Positions 55,290-64,000 of a stretch of 64,000 nt of DNA are shown here, one piece after another. Under the pieces are notes generated by a model, which was not told where the DNA came from, did not search any database, and saw nothing but the letters and a program-made list of their open reading frames with translations. The DNA comes from Akebia trifoliata (Eukaryota > Streptophyta > Magnoliopsida > Ranunculales > Lardizabalaceae). A program made the position numbers and the translations under genes. How positions within the stretch are numbered: the stretch's first letter is position 1; every line of letters begins with the position of its first letter. The stretch is taken from assembly GCA_017979445.1 (NCBI GenBank), contig CM030716.1, positions 14,651,443 to 14,715,442 on the forward strand. Direction: 5' to 3'.

Positions 55290-58235
55290 AAAATGAACAA
55301 GACATCACCCCCCCTCCATTCTTCCTCTCTACCATCACACTCACACAACAACACCCCTTCTTGGCCTCCCTTATCCCTCATTGTTTCCTTCATCACCCCT
55401 TTCTCGATTCATCACACTCCTGACACATGCCTCACCAACAGCTTCCTTAAATTTCTTAGCCACCCATCTCAACCGCACAGCCCACTCTTAACCTCTCCAT
55501 TCTCATATTCCTTATTTCTCCAACTTCTTCATTTTTTTTTTTACGTCTCAACCCCCTTCTCTTTTCTCACTTCATTTTATTCTTTTTTCTCACAGCCATC
55601 CACCATTACAACATCTCTTCAAACTTTCTTTCAATTTTCCCAATGTTCAACTATATCATCACAACATTATCAGTCTCATTCCAATGTTCTCACCCACTCT
55701 CTTTCATCTCCATTAACGTCCTCACTATTGATTTTATCTATTATTTATCATTTATATTCTCTTACCATCTCTCTATCAATTATCCTTTTCTTAGACCATC
55801 CCTCATACTCATAGTCGTACAACCACCCACAAACTCCTCTCTACTCCATACTCCTTTATCACTATTTCAATTCAACTTCTTCATCTCTTATGTCTCTCTT
55901 ATAGCAGCCCCAAAATCCCTAATATTTCTTTATTACAGCATCACCATATCTTCGTCCCTCCACTTTTTCTTCTCAACCACTAACAACACTCCCTCATCAC
56001 ACCCACTTTCTATAGCCTCACTATTACAATAGTTGTAGCTATGTATTTTTAAAGTCCGAAGATCACTGCCACGTGGATTTTTAATCCTTACTATAGACAT
56101 CCCAATTTGAACGGGTCTTCACTCAAAAGGGCCTAAAAATATTGATTTTTCAATAAAAATTGCCAACAGGCTTCAAAAGTTCAAATCACTAAAAAGTGAC
56201 ATTTTGATCGAATCGAGGTCCCTAAAACCCCCTAATGGTCTAGTGAGTCCACCTAAAAAGATTTGGTGTACCCCAACTTTCACCGCTCCGCTCCAGAAAC
56301 CAAAAATCCCCGATTTTCAATAAAAATCATCAATGGGCCTAAAAAGCCTAATTTGTTAACACGTGGCATTTTGACCAATCCGATGATTTCCAAAACTCCC
56401 AAAAAGGTAAATAAATTTAAAATGAGACTTGAGATACCTACCACCTTCTTTACCTTTCACCACTCCACTCCCGAATCGAAAATACCCCAAGCCTGTTTAG
56501 GGCCCACAAACCCTCAACTTTCCAAAATTAATCTCTCACATTATCTAATCTAACCTAAATCTAATTTCACATTACATTAAACCCTAAAACCTCTCCACTC
56601 TAAAAAATCTATTCCAAAATGACCCTAACCTATTCTAATAACCCAAAACCATTCCTAAAACCTAAGCCTAATACTCCAAAGTCCAAATTCATATCAAATT
56701 CACATTCGATCTATAACCCATAACCCATTAACTACTATCCACATCAATCAATCACCCTTTGATCATCAAATGTGACATATGTCATCACCCCATCTCACCT
56801 CCTTCATCATCTTTTTTCTATTAATCCATCTACTTATATCATCTCTCTCCAAAAATTATCTCAACCCATACCCTTCCCTAACCTAGCCACCTCACCATTC
56901 TTTAAAACAACCAACGTCCCACATCACAACCCATATCCCCTACACCCTAACCCACCACTTTTCTCTAAACACTCCACCAACTCACATTACAACCCACACG
57001 TCCCCTCATCATTTCTTACAAAATCATTTTTACAAATCAAACCCACACCCCTCATCTCTAATCTAATATTCTTTTTCACAAATCAATCCATCTAAATCAC
57101 CTCACCTCCCCCTTCTTTTAACAAATATCATCATCTTCTTAACCCTCCCAAAAACTCAAACACCTAACCTTTTATACCACCCATTCTCCTAATCTAAACA
57201 TCTCACCTCTTCAACCAACCTAACACTCCATCAATATATCACTCCCTTACACTCCCATTCTCTTAAATTAAACACATCATCTCATCACACCAAACACTAT
57301 ACCCAAATGGATTTGGTAAGATCCAAACCATTTGGATCTAAACACTATCCATTTACCCTTATTGCATAATTACCCTCATCTTCACTTTAAATTTTATACC
57401 CTCACCTTCAAAACCTATGTCATTCTCTATTCTCCCAATATTCATCCCATTATATCCCTAAAGTATCTTCCCAACACCTTTCCCAAATCAAACCCCTACC
57501 AAGTCTCACACTAAAAAAAATCTACTATCTACTCATCTCTTCTTTACTCTCACACTAATCTTCTAAAATATAGATATACACTCTTTTATATTCTACTAAG
57601 GACTCAAGAAGACATAGAAGAAGAAAAAGGAATGAAGGAAAGAAAAGTAACTTTGAAGTTTCAAGGTGAGTCAAAGGATCAATACCCCCACTTTCTTTCT
57701 TTACCCTCTCCATATCCTTCTTCTACTATCACTTTTCTCTCTTTAATTTTATTTTAGAAGGACTTAGGATGTAATGCCCCCTCCCGTATCTTTGATAGAT
57801 CAAATTTTAGTTCGATTGAAAGTATAAGGATTGTAATCCCTTTTAAAACAAAACTGATTTAATCCCTAAACTGTTTTGAAGCAATTGGAATTTGGATCAT
57901 TTTTAACCCATGAGAAAGGATTTGAGACCTTAGCCAACACTTTTCAAACATCAGTTATGTCTAAGGCTAATGCCCTTTAGGATCATCTCCTTCGATGAAA
58001 TGATCCTTACAAGCTAAAGTTAAAATAAATCCCTACTTAGGGTACAAGTTATCGACATGTGACATTTTTCTTTGTTCTATATTTTTTAATAAAAAATGAC
58101 TGAGTTGAGTTAAGGTTACCACCACGTGGTGGGGAAAAAAGGGTGTCTAACACTTTTCCTTTTCTCCAATCGAGCCGCTTACTCTGATCTCAAGGTTGGA
58201 TTGGCATCTTATCCATCGAAAGTCACTACATGTCA
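55290..58235 (+). repeat. LTR-like repeat R4, copy 2, with pyrimidine-rich body
   Basis: About 2.3 kb in which the plus strand is very rich in C and T (Ser/Thr/Leu/Pro-rich phantom frames result), then TTTATTTTAGAAGGACTTAG / GATGTAATGCCCCCTCCCG near 57755 and R3 at 57880-58230. Same order as copy 1. Not coding: no start context, domain or codon bias. Confidence 0.6.
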
Positions 58236-60330
58236 TGTGATGCCCCGCCGAACGCTAACACAAATCCCCATGTCAGATCTCGAGGTATTATGTAGCACCT
58301 CAAAATTTCGGCATGGTCTCCTCTGTTTATGTTAGCATTCCAAGGCGTTCAACCTGCACCTGATAAACGACATACAATCCTGTATATATATACAAAATAT
58401 AATACTAGCGGAAGCTTATATACGTCTAATATCGCACGATAGATCAGAGTGCGGAAGAAGAAAACTTATATACAGGATTATACAGAAATTCCTCACTCTA
58501 ACAAAAGTCCTAACGCTCATAACAGAATCTATAATATTACCTAGACAAACTAACACCACTAAAGGGATGTAGTCCCAATACTCACCAAGTGACGAACTCT
58601 GGCTGTCTATCTGACCCACCAGATGATTCTCACTCATGCTCTATACCTGTCTCGTCAAACTTCAGATCTGAAACTAAAAAAAAATTAGAGAAGGAAATGG
58701 TGAGTAACAATGGTTACCTAGTAAGGAATAACACAATTTCTGCCAATAACCTTTTCTAACATGAACAAATAAACATACTAAATCATTTTAAAATATACAA
58801 AATTTTACAGAAGAAACTACGATTAACTGGTACATATAGCCAGGGATGAACAACTAAACATTTTAAAACTCACATTGCATCGATCATCATTACTCACTAT
58901 AACATTCTCTTTTTATACAAATCTAATTGATCAAATAGAAACATTAAACATGGATTTCATTTTATATATCAAAATAAGCAACAGATACATAATACACAAT
59001 GGTGGAGTATTGGAATTAGAGAGTTGGGATTCACGACTGGATCACTCTCAGTCGGGACATGATGTTACAATTCCTCTCTGACTTTTAGTTCCTGATTTTG
59101 TGGCTAGTCGCTGTTTACCACGCTTGGTTGACCATTTATTCGGCTCAGGCTGGCCGTTTGACGTGACCGTAAGCAATGGGTCTCTTTTCGATGTGTCAGA
59201 ACGTTCGACTACTATAGATTGTTAGTGATCACTGACCAATCATCTTCGTTTATGCCTATCAGACGTACATGTGATTCCCAAATATACAAACCATTCGTAT
59301 ACGACCACCTTTACATTACAAGTTCACTGGTAAAGATAGAGAGGAATATCCCGGATTCCAGTTGTGACTCCACTCTCATACGCGTCCCATACCACGTATG
59401 AGTTTGGTGGTCCCCACCTTACATCCCAGGATAGTATACCACTCCGGATGATATGACGCACTATCCCTTCAGGCATTCACAAACTCTTTAACAGCTCACA
59501 AAATAGCTACATATATATATAATTTTCATTTGAAAACAAAAGAGAAATTAACAATACAAGGTTGAGAATAGATATCCAGTTTTCTACCATGCAAGTGTGG
59601 CCACCCGGCCTAAAATAAATAACAAAACGGAAGCGTAAAAAGCGCCTCGCGCTAACAGAAAGTAAATAAACATGCAACCAGTAATATTATCCCTACATAT
59701 CTGTTCACCAACCTGCAAATAATAGAACAACGTAAAATGCAGACATCACCCCTCGGGTGTGACTCTGACATTTTACCGTTTCATACATCTTTTTTTCCTC
59801 TTTCCGATTTTTTAAAATTTTCAATCTCTTCAATAAAATATCCATTTTCTGATATTCATCAACTCAATATTAGTTCATTGAATATTAAATCACATTTTCC
59901 AACTAAAGAATTTATTTTTATCAATAATATTGAAAAAAAATACAAATTTCATATCAAAACGGGGTCCGAGCAGTGCACAAGACCCAATTTATAGAAATAA
60001 CCCGTTAAAATATCCTACCCACGCATAATTTGTTAAAAAATACAATTAAACATATCAAACATGCAATTTTCGGCGTAAATTTTGAAATAACAAAAGAATT
60101 CTATATTTTGGAAATACATCAAAAATTTTCAGATAAAATCCTAAATGCAATTTTCACAATCTACGATTACTAATAGAAATTGAGAGTTCCTTACAATGTT
60201 TAGGCGAAAGGATCAAAACACGGGCACGAAAATCGAGGCAATCGACATGAAAATCGAGATGCATCAAACTTCGAAACGGTTGATTTTTGAAACCGGCCCG
60301 GTGATTTTGAAGATTTCGATGTGCTCGTCT

Positions 60331-60700
60331 CTTTTCCCTTCTACGACGAAAGACGGTTTGACCCCGAAATCAATGAAAACCGATGTCGAAGTTACGAAAT
60401 CGCCGTATAAAAATACGGCTAATTTTGGACTATACAGGGTGAAAAAGATGAGAAAACGAAAGGAATTTAGGTGGGTTATGTAGAGAATGAGACGGCGGAC
60501 GTTTCTCCCTTCTGCGTCGGAAAGCGATTTGACCCCGAAACGGACGAAATCCGAGGTCAAAGTTTCAAAATTTTCGTATCCAAATATGGCTGATTTTTGA
60601 CGATATCGGGTGAAATAGAAAGTGAAACGAAGAAAGGTTGGGTGGGTTTTATAGAGAACGTAGCTGCGGACATTTCTCCCTTCTGCGTCGATTGTCAACG
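60331..60700 (+). repeat. LTR subrepeats, period about 170 bp
   Basis: TTTCTCCCTTCTGCGTCG-like blocks start at about 60331, 60501 and 60671, each followed (the last only in part) by TTTGACCCCGAAA, AAAT.CGA.GTC.AAGTT and TATGGCTGATTTT-like stretches. They generate an antisense open frame of 157 codons that is not a gene. Confidence 0.75.
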
Positions 60701-60879
60701 GTGAGCCATTTGTGAGAGATCTGAGGTGGAAGATCAAAGAGAAAAAAAAATTTTCGTTTTTATATGTCTCGGCGGTATGGACGAGTTGGGAAAGATGAGT
60801 TTTTAAAAAAATAAATTTTTTTTTTTATATATATAAAATTTGGGACGAATTTGGTATTTTGCCTATTGTTTTGATCGAC

Positions 60880-61330
60880 GATAACTTGGTCATTCGGACT
60901 CCAAAACTGGCGAATGAATACTCTATTTCGTCTAATTTTTTGTTCCAGATCTAATGGTATAGTCAATTTCTACAAATCTTGTCTCTAACAGAAATTTACA
61001 TTTTTAGCCTGAGATAACCCCTAAACTTGATGTCGTTTTTGTTTTTGACGATAATTCGACTTCCTGATCTCCAAAAATGACAAATAAATAGTCCACGTTC
61101 AATAATTTTTCATTACGAATCCAATGGTGTAATCGAATCATAAAAATTCTTGCTCTAGAAAAAGGTCACTATTTTAGTCTGATCCGACTTGGTAATCGAG
61201 GATTTGCAACTTTTCTATTCGAACTTGCACTTGAGCGTGCTTACAGGCTAAACTATGTTTTTCGATCATTTTGAATCCAATGGTGAAGTCAGATTCCATT
61301 AAAAATAACCAGAAATATCTTCAAATTTTA
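60880..61330 (+). repeat. Second subrepeat array, period about 160-170 bp
   Basis: ATC.AATGGT.TAGTC.-like blocks occur at about 60947, 61115 and 61272, preceded by GACGATAA.T...ACTCCAAAA-like stretches. More diverged than the first array. Confidence 0.6.
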
Positions 61331-61449
61331 CCCCTAAGTCCCACTTTCAAGATTTTATTAAAATTTCACTATTTATTTTTTCCTCGAGATACGAATTAAA
61401 AATTCAGGATTTTACATGTCAAAAACTACATACTTTTCAAAAAATATAC

Positions 61450-61745
61450 ATCAAGTAACCATTCACACCCTTTTACAATATGAATGGTGGTGACTTCAAA
61501 TCTTAGTAGGAGTGGTACTCATAATCGAGAATCACATATCTACACTTACCATTCTTTTTTTATAAAAAAGTGTGAATGGTCACCCGAAAATTAGTTTTTA
61601 AAAATTTGACATTTATAGTTACACTCGTACAGATTCAGCATGTTGGTCTACCTAAGATCTAGGTAAGTATTTAATTAAAAAATGAGAAGGTGTTAGGAAT
61701 CCCTCTCTCTCTCCATCATAAATAGTAACTGAAAGTTTCTCGACA
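61450..61745 (-). repeat. Repeat R3, inverted fragment
   Basis: The reverse complement matches 24460-24700: GATGGAGAGAGAGAGGGATT, CCTAACACC, TACCTAGATCTTAGGTAGAC, then GTAACCATTCACACCCTTTT-like sequence. Two inverted AAGTGTGAATGGT pieces inside suggest a small local inversion. Confidence 0.55.
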
Positions 61746-61769
61746 ATATTTTTTTATAAAAAGTATAAT

Positions 61770-62050
61770 AAATTGGAGGATTTTCAAAGATTGCGAGTCG
61801 CTATCTAATTTAGGTTTAGGAACTAAAGAATAACTCCTAAATGGATCCATAGTTGTCCACGGGTAAGAGACTAGGGCAAGGGATCAAGTTACGATTTTTG
61901 GAATGTGTTAAACACCGAACTCACTCGATTGAGATAATATGTCTTTATTGCCATCCAAGACTATCCTATGGTCAACGATGGAAGACTAAAGTCAAAATAT
62001 CCTAAAGTTAAATCATCATTATTTCATGTCGAATCGACCAATCGGAATCA
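61770..62050. repeat. Repeat R3 fragment (partner of 6995-7375)
   Basis: GCGAGTCGCTATCTAATTTA, GTCCACGGGTAAGAG, GTGTTAAACACCGAACTCAC and GACTATCCTATGGTCAACG follow the same order as at 6995-7375. Confidence 0.6.
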
Positions 62051-63430
62051 TCATTCTTTTTAGTCCAACTGAGACCCTACATTCCTTTATTCATTTCTTC
62101 TTTTCAGTCAGCCCACATTCCTCCCTCATCTTCACGTTCGATCGAATCACCTTCCATTTTTCTTTCCTCTAGGTTAGACACCCACAACAGCCTATTTTCC
62201 TTTTCTTCTTTTCACACCTAGTCAAACCACCTCTCTATCCCTTTCCATTTCCCTTTTCTCTTGGCCTATACCCCTTACATCCCCTTTCAATTTCTCTTAA
62301 CCTCTCTCGATTTCAAGCCCATTACAACACCTTCTAGGAGTCTCACTCATTTCTACTTCCTATCTTGCACGCCCTTATAACAACCCAAGTTACATCACAA
62401 CAGTCACACAGCCCCTACCTCCACCTTCATCATTCTCACTTGCCTTCATCCTCTCTCAATCATGTTTTCAATCTTACTTGAATAGCTTTCGCTTCTACAA
62501 GTTTGAAGAAATAATTATACAATGACACCTTCGTAAATCAAATAAGTTCGATATCCTTTCTTTTTTCTCTTTTTTATTTTGTTGAAAGTTTCATTCATTT
62601 TTTATTTTTTTTATAATATTTCTAAAAAATCAGACTTGGAGTTTTTTTTTATATTAACAATCACATTGATATGTAGCCTTCAATGAAAGTATTGTGATTT
62701 CTAATTAATATGTTGGGAGTAGCTAGTAAAGGGTATTTTGATTACTTTTTAAAGTAAATTTTTTTAGCAAAATTTTGGATAAACCTAAGAGGATTTGTTT
62801 TTAAGGTTTTTTAAGGTGTAGAAGTAGTTTCTAGAGCAAAAAAAAAAAAAAAAAAAAAATTCAAAATGAGAAGAATGCTCTCAAAACATTGCCTATTATT
62901 AAAAATCTATTGCAACGGGCTAACAAGTTGATAAGTCAAATGAATGCGGAAGCTAGATGCCTATTTGGCAGATGATGTGAGCCATTGAGATAAAACTCAA
63001 TCTTGGTGATAGATGTGAGTGATCTAAATGCTAAAGCAAGTAACATTACATTTTTATCATTTGATTTGTCAATATTTTGAAACGTCCAAATCATAGAGCT
63101 TTAACTCTCTTTAGACTAAAACATGTTAGATCCTAAAATGAGACTCTCATAGACAATGAAAAAATATTTAAAATCAACAACATATTGAAGTACAATATGT
63201 AAGATTATATGCATACTTCAAAAATATTTGATTATCAGATCCTTGATTATGAATTCTTCTCAATTTTTAATATGTCAGGTCTTAGAAGTGGTATCTCGTT
63301 AACAATGATGAAAAAGATACAAAATATCAATACAATATCAAAACTAATTGTAATGTTCCTCTACGGAGATGCAACTGATAATTCTTTGGATTTAAGTTTG
63401 TTTGAGCCATTTTTTCTCATGTTTGAATAA
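62051..63430. other. No gene recognised
   Basis: 62051-62500 is pyrimidine-rich on the plus strand, like R4. The rest is AT-rich with A and T runs (an A run at 62840-62859). No domain seen. Confidence 0.4.
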
Positions 63431-63439
63431 ATTTCTTTA

Positions 63440-64000
63440 AGCTCATTTCTTGTTCTTAGGCTTATAGGAATCTAATTTCTTGAATCCAGATCTACTTGAA
63501 TCCCATGTATTTGATTTGGATTTGTAGAAGTCATGTTTCTTGGACTTGGATAAGTTGGAGTCACACTTTTAATACTCGTATCAATTTGCTTCTCAATTTT
63601 TGGGTTCAAATTTGCTAAATTCATATTTCTCAAATTTGGACATGCCTACACCTTATTTCTCGAGTTTGGATTTGCTGAAGTTGCATTTCTCATACTTGAA
63701 TAAGTTAGAGTCACATTTCTTCTCAAGTCTTGCAAAAGTCAATTTTATTAGGCTTGGATATGCTTGAACCTCTTTTATCAAATTTGAATCTTCTTGATGT
63801 TGCTCAAGATGTAAAAATTGTTGATGTTGATCATAGTGCAAAATATGTTGGTGTTACTCAAGAAAAAAAGTTTTGTTGGTGTTATTCAAAATTCAGTATC
63901 TATTGGTGTTGCTTGAGGCATAAGATTAGTTGGTGTTGCTAAAAGAAAAAATATTTGTTTGTACTTCTTGAACTTGGATTGCTTGAACCTTATTTATCGA
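63440..64000. repeat. Degenerate tandem repeats, two types
   Basis: 63440-63770: units of about 45-50 bp around CATTTCTCAAATTTGGATTTG / CATGTTTCTTGGACTTGGAT; on the minus strand they code imperfect Lys/Ser-rich repeats (FSKSKLEK, NLSKSKKHDF). 63795-63945: units of about 30-45 bp around GTTGGTGTTGCTCAAGA. Both decay gradually and run into the window edge. Confidence 0.65.

Larger units (their letters stand above)
58238..61440 (+). repeat. Gypsy LTR (same family as 12926-17450), with subrepeats
   Basis: Plus-strand counterpart of the split LTR at 12926-17450: CGCTAACACAAAT, CAGATCTCGAGGTA, GTGGTCTCCTCTGTTTATG, CCACTCCGGATGATATGACG and ATCACCCCTCGGGTGTGA all match in reverse. It probably begins TGATGCCCCG near 58238; the 3' end is not fixed. 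No gypsy coding region follows to the right, so it may be a solo LTR. Confidence 0.65.

Noticed and set aside
55293..55814. 173-codon Ser/Thr/Leu-rich frame on the plus strand
   Set aside because: It lies in a pyrimidine-rich block where stop codons are rare by composition. The sequence is low complexity, and the overlapping frames look alike.
60264..60737. 157-codon open frame on the minus strand
   Set aside because: It is produced by the 170-bp LTR subrepeats, and the protein repeats with the same period. No domain and no start context.
63440..64000. Possible CRISPR-like array
   Set aside because: Units vary in length and sequence and there are no conserved spacers. The window is a plant nuclear genome.

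Overview
The window is AT-rich nuclear DNA of a flowering plant, probably a eudicot. Host coding DNA has GT-AG introns, and the rest is mostly decayed Ty3-gypsy and Ty1-copia retroelements, LINE fragments, MITEs and Helitrons. Only one intact host gene was found: an ETR1-type ethylene receptor on the minus strand. Its coding region runs from 39538 down to 27232 in six exons and encodes 738 residues. I infer a further non-coding first exon near 49240-49440, which would make the locus about 22 kb.

Layout. 1-5930: copies of dispersed repeat R1, LTR/leader repeat R2 and an Athila-like gag remnant. 6260-7375: short tandem repeats and a fragment of repeat R3. 8640-12490 (minus): decayed Tat-like gypsy element with gag, protease, RT and RNase H. 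12926-17450: gypsy LTR broken by a nest of double-hairpin MITEs, a long-inverted-repeat foldback element and TA tracts. 17453-22040 (minus): decayed chromovirus-like gypsy element with a 656-bp insertion carrying a mitochondrial nad5 fragment. 22045-25560: second R2 copy split by a PIF/Harbinger-like MITE, then an R3 copy and a copia RNase H tail. 27232-49440: the ETR1 locus, whose introns hold a Helitron, a complete copia element antisense to the gene (30303-35231), a LINE tail, a Helitron relative, a double-hairpin MITE, a second copia element in sense (40923-46432, with its own MITE) and an L1 fragment. 49441-64000: no host gene recognised; a possible Mutator-like trace, pyrimidine-rich LTR-like blocks, a gypsy LTR with internal subrepeats, R3 copies and degenerate tandem repeats at the right end.

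The receptor appears functional. Its frame is open, all five coding introns have canonical borders, and the ethylene-binding, histidine-kinase and receiver residues are present. The mobile elements around it carry stops or frameshifts. Within the locus every insertion lies in an intron or inferred intron. The most unusual structural signals are the double-hairpin MITE family in TA tracts, the nad5-bearing insertion inside the gypsy pol gene, and the clean Helitron and copia ends inside receptor introns. Family calls rest on motifs recognised by eye; no database search was run.
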